Below, one piece after another: positions 49,501 to 56,708 of a stretch of 64,000 bases of DNA (position 1 is its first letter; each line of letters begins with the position of its first letter). Source of the stretch: Acidobacteriota bacterium (GTDB lineage: Bacteria; Acidobacteriota; Terriglobia; Terriglobales; Acidobacteriaceae); NCBI GenBank assembly GCA_013289685.1, contig JABCZL010000002.1, positions 483,202 to 547,201 on the forward strand, given 5' to 3'. Position numbers and translations under genes: made by a program. The notes under the pieces are model-generated. The model saw only the letters and a list, made by a program, of their open reading frames with translations. It searched no databases and was not told the origin of the DNA.

Positions 49501-50733
49501 CTACGCGGTCGCGCCGGCAGTCATGCTCCGGGAACGGACGGGTGCTTCCTGCTCCCCTTCGCGCATAAGCCGGTTCCAGAACAGGATCGAGGGCGCGACG
49601 GTCGCGATCACCATCGTCCAAGGTAGGATCGGCGAGACCCAGAAAATGCTCGTGGTAAAGCTGAGCAACGCCAGCCAGATCAAGGTCACAAACGTGCCAA
49701 ACAGGAAAGCCGTTTTCCGCGCGCCGTTGCTGAAGGGCAGTGAGTATTGGCACAGCGCCTGCACCATCAGCGAAAACGGGAACGCCACCACCAGATCGAT
49801 GAAATAGTGTTCCCCCGTGCCCAGGGTCGCCATCGTGGTCAGCACCACGAACAGCAGCGCAATCGCGCGTATCCATCGCGAAAGGCCTTTGGAGTTCCAC
49901 CATACCAGCAGCACCCACGCCATATGCAATGACGGAATCGCGTTGCGCGCACCCTTGAGCGGAATGGTAATTACGTTCATGTGCATTACGTCTGCAATGG
50001 ATGGCGGATGAAAGGGAAACGCAGCGGGAAAAGCATGCACCGGCCCGCAAGCCGGCAACATGTTGTAGAAGAGAACCCCCACCGGCCCCGTAACTAAGAA
50101 AGCCAACATCACCGCCAGCGCATTCTCTCGTTTTCGGCGCAATTGCGCCGCATAGACCAGCGCCAGCGGCAACGGAAGCGCGATATAGATGACCAGGCAG
50201 ACAAACCGCACCCACAGCCACGTCCAGAAAAGCTGTCCCATCAGAAAACTGAACTGCACTCGCAGACTGCAATCGAAGGAGTACAGGAAAAGATCGAACG
50301 TCTTCGGATGGAGCGTCTCGGTAATATCGAGCAGCGTGCTCGCCATGTATTCCGAGCCGACAAACAGCACTGCCGGCAGAAATCCATACAGCAGCAGCTT
50401 GCGCTCGTCCCCTTCGGCCCAGATTGTGTGCGTGCCTAGCACCGCCAGCGCAGCCAGGCCTGCGAACGAAAAGCCAGCCATGAACACCGGCTTAAACTCC
50501 ATCACGCGATAGTCGAGCACCGCCAGGAACAGGCTGCCCGTCAGAACCCAAATCAAATCGAACCAGGACCGCCGAATCATCACCAAAATAATCAGAGCGC
50601 TGGCCAGCGCGAGCGAAAGAAACGCCGAGGTCATCGAATCGCTGTAGAAATCCCGATTGAGCGCCAGCGCGAGGATCGCCGCAAACAACGCCGCCGTAAG
50701 CCCGAGCTTGATCGCGCCCTGGCGATCGATCAT
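49501..50733 (-). CDS. PAP2-superfamily integral membrane phosphatase/transferase
   Basis: About 410 residues from ATG 50733, with many hydrophobic helices. The lipid-phosphatase motif is split into GARNAIPSLHMAW (with the SLH serine/His) and GTGEHYFIDLVVAFPF, the pattern of PAP2-like inositolphosphotransferase and glucose-6-phosphatase relatives. An N-terminal extension of 33 residues in the longest frame is unlikely. Substrate unknown; a lipid or polyprenyl phosphate is likely. It lies between mqnE and the UbiA gene on the same strand, 143 bases from the latter. Confidence 0.82.
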   Translation of the reverse strand: MIDRQGAIKLGLTAALFAAILALALNRDFYSDSMTSAFLSLALASALIILVMIRRSWFDLIWVLTGSLFLAVLDYRVMEFKPVFMAGFSFAGLAALAVLGTHTIWAEGDERKLLLYGFLPAVLFVGSEYMASTLLDITETLHPKTFDLFLYSFDCSLRVQFSFLMGQLFWTWLWVRFVCLVIYIALPLPLALVYAAQLRRKRENALAVMLAFLVTGPVGVLFYNMLPACGPVHAFPAAFPFHPPSIADVMHMNVITIPLKGARNAIPSLHMAWVLLVWWNSKGLSRWIRAIALLFVVLTTMATLGTGEHYFIDLVVAFPFSLMVQALCQYSLPFSNGARKTAFLFGTFVTLIWLALLSFTTSIFWVSPILPWTMVIATVAPSILFWNRLMREGEQEAPVRSRSMTAGATA

Positions 50734-50876
50734 TCCCTTCGGTTGATTGGTTTGCTTCGGCACGAGTCGGTGCGAGGCCTTCAATAAATAGCTCGCACTC
50801 AAGAGTTTAGGGGTCCGCGAAAACCGGGGCAACCCGCTTTGCCCCGGCGGCGGTTACAAGAGTAATCCTCACGGAA

Positions 50877-51740
50877 TTATTTCCGCAGCAGCAAATCCCC
50901 CGCGACAAACATAAAGAACAGCACCGAGATCACGCCATTCATAGTGAAGAACGCTGCATTGAGTTTCGACAAATCGTTGGGCCGGACCAGGGAATGTTCA
51001 TAGAGCAACAGCAGGATCACCGCCGCAACGCCACAAGCCGCCAGCTTTCCCATGCCGAATACGATCACCAGAGCGACCAGCAGCGCAACCATCACCACAT
51101 GAAACCCGCGCGCGATCCACAGCGCCGTGGGAATACCGACAAAACGTGGGATGGAATGCAGTCCACTCTGACGATCGAAATCGAAATCCTGGCAGGCGTA
51201 AAGAACGTCGAAGCCGCCCACCCAGAACGTCACCGCAGCGGTGAGCAGCAGAATGCGAGGATCGAGCGAGCCGCGCACCGCGATCCATGCCGCCGAGGGC
51301 GCAATCCCCAACGCGAATCCCAGCACCAGATGCGACCAGCGCGTAACTCGCTTGGTGTAGGAGTAAAGCAGCAGCACGGCCAGCGCCACCGGAGACAGCA
51401 ACAGCGCCAGTCGGTTCAGCTGGCTCGCGGCAAAAATAAAGATCGCACTCGACACGACCACGAACGTGGCTACAAACGCGGGTGAAAGATGTCCGGCAGG
51501 CAAGGCGCGCGTGCTGGTGCGGGGATTCGCCGCATCGATGGCGGCATCCGCCCAGCGGTTGAACGCCATCGCCGCCGACCGCGCCGCGACCATGGCCACC
51601 ACAATCCACACCAGTTGGTGCACCGACGGAAATCCTCCGGCCGCCAGCATGGCTCCGCACAGCGCAAATGGGAGCGCGAAAATCGAGTGCTCCCACTTGA
51701 TCATCTCCAGCGTGACGCGCAGATTGTGCAGCACAGGCAC
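50877..51740 (-). CDS. UbiA-family polyprenyltransferase (menaquinone, MqnP-like)
   Basis: 287 residues with nine hydrophobic helices. The two Asp-rich prenyl-diphosphate motifs are NRWADAAIDAANPRTSTRALPAG and YACQDFDFDRQSGLHSIP. The latter has the CQDFDFDR pattern of UbiA/MqnP rather than MenA. It likely attaches the isoprenoid tail in futalosine-route menaquinone synthesis, in keeping with mqnE 2.4 kb away. GTG 51740 has no clear ribosome site. The upstream 430-base gap is filled by a worn repeat and a TonB-receptor remnant. Confidence 0.85.
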   Translation of the reverse strand: MPVLHNLRVTLEMIKWEHSIFALPFALCGAMLAAGGFPSVHQLVWIVVAMVAARSAAMAFNRWADAAIDAANPRTSTRALPAGHLSPAFVATFVVVSSAIFIFAASQLNRLALLLSPVALAVLLLYSYTKRVTRWSHLVLGFALGIAPSAAWIAVRGSLDPRILLLTAAVTFWVGGFDVLYACQDFDFDRQSGLHSIPRFVGIPTALWIARGFHVVMVALLVALVIVFGMGKLAACGVAAVILLLLYEHSLVRPNDLSKLNAAFFTMNGVISVLFFMFVAGDLLLRK

Positions 51741-51783
51741 GAGCTAGATTGTAATGCAGACTTAGGGCATCAAAAATCAATCC

Positions 51784-51855
51784 TGTCATCCTGAGCGAAG
51801 CGAAGGATCCGTGTAACTGTTCGCAAGTTGCACCGATCTCCCGCGTCGCTTCAAG
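51784..51855. repeat. Dispersed repeat with TGTCATCCTGAGCGAAG end, copy 4 (degraded)
   Basis: The left end matches the family exactly (TGTCATCCTGAGCGAAGCGAAGGATC). The right end is worn. It lies in the upstream gap of the UbiA gene, next to the receptor remnant. Confidence 0.5.
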
Positions 51856-51861
51856 ATGCAC

Positions 51862-51991
51862 TCAGAACGCATACCGCAAACTCAACTGAATCTGCCGCGG
51901 CGGCTTATTGCCGTAGGAATTCGCCGCCAGGATCTTTCCGAAGCTCGGTCCGCCATACCCCGGTCCGCGGGCAGATCCAGCGAGTTCTGCG
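51862..51991 (-). pseudogene. Remnant of a TonB-dependent receptor-like C-terminus
   Basis: The minus strand reads GPGYGGPSFGKILAANSYGN, then KPPRQIQLSLRYAF and a stop (51862-51864). A 'GKI..A...PRQIQLALRY.F' ending with terminal Phe is the hallmark of Oar-like TonB-dependent outer-membrane barrels, which are numerous in Acidobacteria. Nothing upstream continues the frame for more than about 50 residues, so this is a leftover of a deleted gene. Confidence 0.5.
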
Positions 51992-52169
51992 GCAAGCCAG
52001 ATCCCACGCTGCCGCCGAAAACCGATGAGATGTCATCAGACGATCTCGCGACACGGTCAAACTTGGGAACCGGACTAGGCGAATGATCCCGCCCGGCGCC
52101 GTGCCATCTCAATAGGCTTCTTGCGGACTGCGGCCTCTTCGGCGCTGGCATCTCTGCTACCATTTGCCC

Positions 52170-52622
52170 ATGAGCACCACCAGCAGCGAACATTCGGCGC
52201 CAGCGGAACGCACCGCCGAGCACGCAACTCATGAACGCAAAGAGCCGGCCTACCTTTTCACCGAGAAACACGTAGCCGACAAAAGCGAGATTGCGCGCCG
52301 CTTCATCGAAACCCGCGCCCGCCTGAATGCCAATGTCGACAAGACCAACAATTTCCTGGTGAAGCGTTTTTACAACATCGACCACAACGCGTACCTCGAA
52401 GGCGCGCTACCGGCTAAGACGAAAGAGTTGATGGGATTGGTTGCCTCCGCCTGCCTGCGCTGCGACGACTGCATCATCTATCACATCGTTCAGTCGTATC
52501 GTTTGGGTGCGGCTCGAGCCGAGCAAGAGGAATCGCTCAACGTGGCCCTGGTAGTCGGCGGCAGCATCGTCATCCCGCACCTGCGGCGAGCGTATGAGTT
52601 GCTGGAAGAAATCTACAGTTGA
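52170..52622 (+). CDS. AhpD/carboxymuconolactone-decarboxylase-like protein
   Basis: About 150 residues from ATG 52170 (a TTG six bases earlier is possible). The AhpD core E...CxxCxxCxxYH motif appears as GLVASACLRCDDCIIYHIVQSYRLGA: C-x2-C-x2-C with the trailing His and a conserved Glu upstream. The CDDC pair would be redox active, as in alkylhydroperoxidase AhpD. The N-terminal 35 residues are a polar extension. It is transcribed alone. A link with the peroxiredoxin-like candidate at 38 kb is only functional inference. Confidence 0.8.
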   Translation: MSTTSSEHSAPAERTAEHATHERKEPAYLFTEKHVADKSEIARRFIETRARLNANVDKTNNFLVKRFYNIDHNAYLEGALPAKTKELMGLVASACLRCDDCIIYHIVQSYRLGAARAEQEESLNVALVVGGSIVIPHLRRAYELLEEIYS

Positions 52623-52627
52623 ATATG

Positions 52628-52670
52628 TTTATGTAGGGACAGCCGCCCCAGCTGTCCGCCGGGCGCAACC
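52628..52670 (+). repeat. Palindromic repeat, GGGGACAGCCGCC family, copy 2
   Basis: TTTATGTAGGGACAGCCGCC...GCTGTCCGCCGGGCGC; same family as 6461-6503 and 53584-53628. It starts just after the AhpD-like stop, so it could act as its terminator. Confidence 0.55.
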
Positions 52671-52689
52671 CGGCCGGAAGCGGCACCCC

Positions 52690-53334
52690 CTAGCGGAGAT
52701 CGGAACCTTCACCTTCCTTGCGCCCCATCCACCGGCCAATCGCGACAAACAGTAGCCCCGTCAGCAGAAAGGCGGCCAGCAACAGCACTGCGTTAGCAGA
52801 CACCCGGGAATATCCCAACCCGTGAGGGTCGAGGAATGGATACGGATACCAGCCCGACGCCGCTCCGCGCAGCAACGTGTAAGCAAAATACGCTGCCGGA
52901 TAAGCTAACCACCAGAAAGCATCCTTCCAGCGCAGAGAATTCTTGCGCACGAAAATCACCCAGTACCCCACGTACAGCAATGGAATCAGATCGTGAAGAA
53001 GCATGTCCGCGAGTTTCTGCCAACCTTGCGGATCCCAGATCTGGCGCAGCAGCAGCGAGTAAACGATGCCAACGATCGCGATGTTCGCCGCTGTCCCAGT
53101 CTGCACGGAAGCACGCGAGAAGAAAGCGCCCCGCCGTGTGCCCGGAGTCCAAACCGAGAAACTGAGCACCACCGCCACCAGCAAGTTCGTGAGGATGGTG
53201 AAGTAGCTGACGAAGGTTATGACGCCCGCGATCAGGGTCTTGCCATTGGCGATGGATAAAGTGACCGTCAGGTAACACTGCAGCGCCAGCGCGAACCACC
53301 CGAGGGCCGCAGTCATCGTCGCAAAAATGCGCAT
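52690..53334 (-). CDS. Pr6Pr-like integral membrane protein
   Basis: 214 residues with about six hydrophobic helices. The sequence SYFTILTNLLVAVVLSFSV, LLHDLIPLLYVGYW and W..YPAAYFAYTLLRGA..GWYPYPFLDP match the Pr6Pr (FAR-17a/AIG1-like) membrane family, whose role is unknown. Its ATG lies two bases before the next small gene's stop on the same strand. The two are likely translated together. Confidence 0.78.
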   Translation of the reverse strand: MRIFATMTAALGWFALALQCYLTVTLSIANGKTLIAGVITFVSYFTILTNLLVAVVLSFSVWTPGTRRGAFFSRASVQTGTAANIAIVGIVYSLLLRQIWDPQGWQKLADMLLHDLIPLLYVGYWVIFVRKNSLRWKDAFWWLAYPAAYFAYTLLRGAASGWYPYPFLDPHGLGYSRVSANAVLLLAAFLLTGLLFVAIGRWMGRKEGEGSDLR

Positions 53335-53336
53335 CG

Positions 53337-53561
53337 TTACCGCCCCGCTGCCGTCCGCCGCTGCAGCGCCGAAGTGACCAGAGTGACCACGATCAGCGCG
53401 ATCCCGCCGCCCAGTTCGAGCCGCTGCGAACTACGCAGCGCTTCCCACACCACATCCGGAGGCCAGAGTACCCTCACGTCACGCAAAGCATCCAGGCAAG
53501 CCAGCAAGCCTGAAAGAAATCCCACCGCATTCGTCAGTCGCCACTTCTTGTCTGGAGTCAT
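53337..53561 (-). CDS. Small membrane protein of unknown function
   Basis: 74 residues. One hydrophobic stretch near the N-terminus (NAVGFLSGLLACLDAL) and one C-terminal (LELGGGIALIVVTLVTSAL). No family recognised. It ends two bases before the Pr6Pr-like ATG, so it sits at the head of a two-gene operon. Confidence 0.6.
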   Translation of the reverse strand: MTPDKKWRLTNAVGFLSGLLACLDALRDVRVLWPPDVVWEALRSSQRLELGGGIALIVVTLVTSALQRRTAAGR

Positions 53562-53583
53562 CGGGGACTAATCCTGCGAGTGG

Positions 53584-53628
53584 TTTTGTGGGGACAGCCG
53601 CCCTCGGCTGTCCGCCGGGCGCAGCCCC
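53584..53628 (+). repeat. Palindromic repeat, GGGGACAGCCGCC family, copy 3
   Basis: GTGGGGACAGCCGCCCTCGG, then CTGTCCGCCGGGCGCAGCC. GGACAGCCG pairs with CGGCTGTCC in a nine-bp hairpin. Together with 6461-6503 and 52628-52670 it defines the family. It lies upstream of the small gene at 53708. Confidence 0.6.
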
Positions 53629-53707
53629 AAGTTACCAAAGTCAGTCTTGCATCATCCAAGCCTGCAAGCGACAATGGAAGTGGTAGAATCGCCGGCAAAG
53701 GAACCCA

Positions 53708-53878
53708 ATGGCTGTAGCCAAATTAAAGCGTCCGAACGAAGACCGGCTGGAAGAGTTGGCCGACCGCATCGCAGCCGAGATCAACGAGCGCGCCGCCAAG
53801 ATGACTCCCGAGGACCGGGCCCAAGCCGACGCTCAGACTAAGAAGATTGCTGCTCAAGTGCAGCGTCGTACTCCTTGA
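53708..53878 (+). CDS. Small charged helical protein, 56 residues
   Basis: ATG 53708 has AAAGGA five bases upstream. The protein reads MAVAKLKRPNEDRLEELADRIAAEIN and continues with ERAAKMTPEDRAQADAQTKKIAAQVQRRTP. It is a predicted charged helix without Cys or hydrophobic patches. A longer frame on the same bases has no ribosome site and poor composition. The function is unknown; small regulator or structural helix are options. Its 3' end overlaps a minus-strand small gene by about 40 bases. Confidence 0.55.
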   Translation: MAVAKLKRPNEDRLEELADRIAAEINERAAKMTPEDRAQADAQTKKIAAQVQRRTP

Positions 53879-54081
53879 GTGCGGCGTCGATTTCCTCTTT
53901 GGAATAACCCCAAGCTTTCAGAAGTGCCCGCAGGTCCTCCCGAGTGCTACGCCGAAATATTTGCAGCACCGCGTTTTTTTCGTTCTTCCTGATTCTTGAT
54001 CGCATCGGTACTGATGGGCTGCTTCTTGCCCCGGCTCCGCTCTTCTCGTATTACGTCGTCCAGATCGTCGCGTTTTTTCAC
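53838..54081 (-). pseudogene. Small helical protein, apparently frameshifted at an A7 tract
   Basis: From GTG 54081 one frame gives MKKRDDLDDVIREERSRG, then KKQPISTDAIKNQEERKK... and stops at 53947. Another frame gives ...KNAVLQIFRRSTREDLRALL and continues KAWGYSKEEIDAALKEYDAALEQQSS to 53838. The two overlap at seven adenines (53974-53980 on the opposite strand). One fewer A would join them into about 80 residues. Either sequencing error, a recent frameshift, or slippage at A7. An alternative is a separate 55-residue gene from ATG 54005. Function unknown. Confidence 0.4.
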
Positions 54082-54205
54082 AAGGTCGCCGTCTTCAGGG
54101 CATGAGTTGAGTGGTCGGTGAGTTTCCTTGCCCTACAAAGTTACCCGGCACGCAAAGTCTCAGATTTCCACGAAGGTGTCCTACGTTTTGCGAGGCAACT
54201 CGCAG

Positions 54206-55387
54206 CTAAAACGCGTCAATCCCAGTAACGCTCTGCCCAATGATCAGCGAGTGCACATCGTGCGTGCCCTCATAGGTCTTGACCGACTCCAGGTTCATCA
54301 TGTGGCGCATGATGGGATAGTCGTCCGCCACGCCGTTCGCGCCCAGAATATCGCGCGACAGGCGAGCGCACTCCAGAGCCATCCACACGTTGTTGCGCTT
54401 CGCCATGGAGATGTGCTGATGCTCGACTTTGCCCGCATCTTTCAGTCGGCCGACCTGCAGCACGAGCAACTGCGCTTTCGTGATTTCGCTGATCATCCAC
54501 GTGAGCTTATCTTGCACGAGTTGATGCGACGCAATCGGCTGATCGCGCCACTGCTTGCGCAGCAGCGAATATTGCAGAGCGCAGTCGTAGCACGACATGG
54601 CCGCGCCCAGCGCTCCCCACGCGATGCCGTACCGGGCTTGATTCAAACACATCAGCGGAGACTTCAACCCGCCGGTCTTCGGCAGCAGATTCGCCTCCGG
54701 GATGTGCACATCCTGCAGGGACAGTCCCGACGTTACCGACGCGCGCAGCGACCACTTGCCGTGAATGTCGTCGGCCTTGAATCCGGGCCGGTCGGTCTCG
54801 ACCAGGAATCCGCGAATCTTGTCATTCTCGTTCTCGACCTTCGCCCAGATGATGGCGACGTCAGCGATCGTGCCCGAAGTGATCCACATCTTCTCGCCGT
54901 TAATCACATATTCGTTGCCGACTTTTTTCGCGCGCGTGCGCATGCCGCCGGGGTTCGACCCGAAATCTGGCTCGGTCAGGCCGAAGCAGCCAAGCTTCTC
55001 ACCCTTTTGCATGGGAGGCAGCCAAGTCTGCTTCTGCTCTTCGCTGCCGAATTCGTAAATCGGATACATGCATAGCCCCGACTGCACGCTCACAAAACTG
55101 CGCACGCCCGAGTCGCCGCGCTCCAGTTCCTGCGTCATCAGGCCGTATTCCACGTTGCCCATCCCGGCGCAGCCGTAGCCTTTCAGCGACGCCCCAAAAA
55201 ATCCCATCTCGGCCATCGGCTTGACCAGTTCGCGCGGAAACCGCCCGGCGCGGTTGCATTCCTCAATGATGGGGACGAGATTGTCTTCAATGAACTGGCG
55301 CGTCGAGTCGCGCACCAGGCGTTCTTCGTCCGTCAGCAGGGAATCGTACTGGATGAAATCGACACCGCGAAATTTGATGGCAGGCAT
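54206..55387 (-). CDS. Acyl-CoA dehydrogenase, glutaryl-CoA-dehydrogenase-like
   Basis: FAD enzyme, about 393 residues from ATG 55387, which has AGGAG seven bases upstream (a GTG-like start 51 bases earlier is disfavoured). Motifs: FGLTEPDFGSNPGGM (FAD/substrate), MWITSGTIADVAIIWAKV, RDQPIASHQLVQDKLTWMISEI and the catalytic YEGTHDVHSLIIG. The latter is the glutaryl-CoA dehydrogenase ending. It oxidises glutaryl-CoA to crotonyl-CoA in lysine/tryptophan breakdown. No other pathway gene is adjacent. It is divergent from the hypothetical gene at 55443. Confidence 0.9.
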   Translation of the reverse strand: MPAIKFRGVDFIQYDSLLTDEERLVRDSTRQFIEDNLVPIIEECNRAGRFPRELVKPMAEMGFFGASLKGYGCAGMGNVEYGLMTQELERGDSGVRSFVSVQSGLCMYPIYEFGSEEQKQTWLPPMQKGEKLGCFGLTEPDFGSNPGGMRTRAKKVGNEYVINGEKMWITSGTIADVAIIWAKVENENDKIRGFLVETDRPGFKADDIHGKWSLRASVTSGLSLQDVHIPEANLLPKTGGLKSPLMCLNQARYGIAWGALGAAMSCYDCALQYSLLRKQWRDQPIASHQLVQDKLTWMISEITKAQLLVLQVGRLKDAGKVEHQHISMAKRNNVWMALECARLSRDILGANGVADDYPIMRHMMNLESVKTYEGTHDVHSLIIGQSVTGIDAF

Positions 55388-55442
55388 GATGATCTCCTGA
55401 TGAAGTGCGCTCAGAAGAGGCTGGTCGCCTCTAGGCAAACAT

Positions 55443-56546
55443 ATGACGGTAGCAGGGGCGCGGGACGCCGGTCAACGCGCGCCAATTCAGATGCGCCATT
55501 TCACGTTGACGCAAATGGGGATTGAGGGATACACTGGCCCAACTTTTTCGGCGTATATCGATATCCCACCCCAAAGTTGTCCGTTGCCCGAACCGTGCGA
55601 GGGAGTTCTATCCATGCGGAAAGAAATCAAGGTCGGTATGGTCAGTTGGATTAATGATCTGCCGAACCCGATATACTCGACCCTGCAAGCTGTGACCTTG
55701 GTCCCCGACTGGATTCCGAAGACGTACCTCGGGTTGTCGGCTACCTCGAATTCGGCACCGCCTGATCCCTTGACAGACTTCAAGGCGTATCAGAACGCCC
55801 ACGATTTTCGGGCCATGGCCTTCTGTGATTTTCAGGTGGACATCGACGACATCGGCGGAGCGATCACCAACTTCAGTGTCGTCAGTGCCCTGCACGATCC
55901 AGGCTGGACTCCCGCATTCAAGATGCGCCATTGGCCTTCAACGATCCTCAGCTTTGACATGAGTATCTACAGCATATCGGAGTTTGCCGGTGAGGCCAGC
56001 AGTGTGTCCATCGTTGCAACTCAGAACCGGCACGCGAGCTCGACGATTCCCAGCGTTCCGGCCAACGAGACGGTTCTGGTTAATGCGTTGATCAAGTTTC
56101 GTGCCGGCAAGCACACGGACGATATTGGAGTGAATGACGTCGGAGCCGCTTTCCATGTGCCCTGGGTGTGGTGCGAACTGTTGCTCACTTTCGTCGCGGG
56201 ACGTTTCAAGCTCTACGGTCAAGGCTCGCTGTTTCCTTCGCACGCTTGGTATTTCAATGACACCTGTGTCAAAACCATAGGCCAAACGGCCGACCACATC
56301 TTTCCTGTGACTCGGACACCGTTCCCGCAAACGATCACGCGGCTTCCGGGCGCCCATTTCGCAAATACGCCGGCTCCTGCCTTAACGATCGACACCCAGC
56401 TTCTGTTGATTTATCCCATCCTGTCGGCTGGCGCCCCCGCTTCGAGTGTCCAGCAGGCGCTGACTGATGAGGCATCGCGAAAAGGCGCGGTCGATACTCA
56501 TCCCTTTACCGTGGCGGGCAGCGGCGTTTGGTCGCAAACGATGTAA
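55443..56546 (+). CDS. Hypothetical protein, no recognised family
   Basis: Up to 367 residues from ATG 55443; ATG 55491 (MRHFTLTQMG) is an alternative. The protein is beta-rich, with many Pro, Trp and Thr and few charged runs. There is no signal peptide or membrane helix. Phrases such as FSAYIDIPPQSCP, VGMVSWINDLPNPIYST and AFHVPWVWCELLLTFVAGRF suggest a beta-sandwich. GC is lower than its neighbours. I do not recognise the family. It lies alone between the divergent gcdH-like gene and the glycoside-hydrolase-like gene. Acquisition is possible. Confidence 0.55.
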   Translation: MTVAGARDAGQRAPIQMRHFTLTQMGIEGYTGPTFSAYIDIPPQSCPLPEPCEGVLSMRKEIKVGMVSWINDLPNPIYSTLQAVTLVPDWIPKTYLGLSATSNSAPPDPLTDFKAYQNAHDFRAMAFCDFQVDIDDIGGAITNFSVVSALHDPGWTPAFKMRHWPSTILSFDMSIYSISEFAGEASSVSIVATQNRHASSTIPSVPANETVLVNALIKFRAGKHTDDIGVNDVGAAFHVPWVWCELLLTFVAGRFKLYGQGSLFPSHAWYFNDTCVKTIGQTADHIFPVTRTPFPQTITRLPGAHFANTPAPALTIDTQLLLIYPILSAGAPASSVQQALTDEASRKGAVDTHPFTVAGSGVWSQTM

Positions 56547-56708
56547 TCGGTTTCCTGCCGGCATCTTCCTCACTCGAATCCGGGTCAAGGCATTTTTATT
56601 TTTGCAAAGAGTTCGGTGTATGCTGTGTGCGGACTTTTCCCAGTCTTAAATCGATTCACTACCAGCGGAGACTTCAAGGCCGCCGCTGAATGAAATCGCG
56701 GAGGCATC

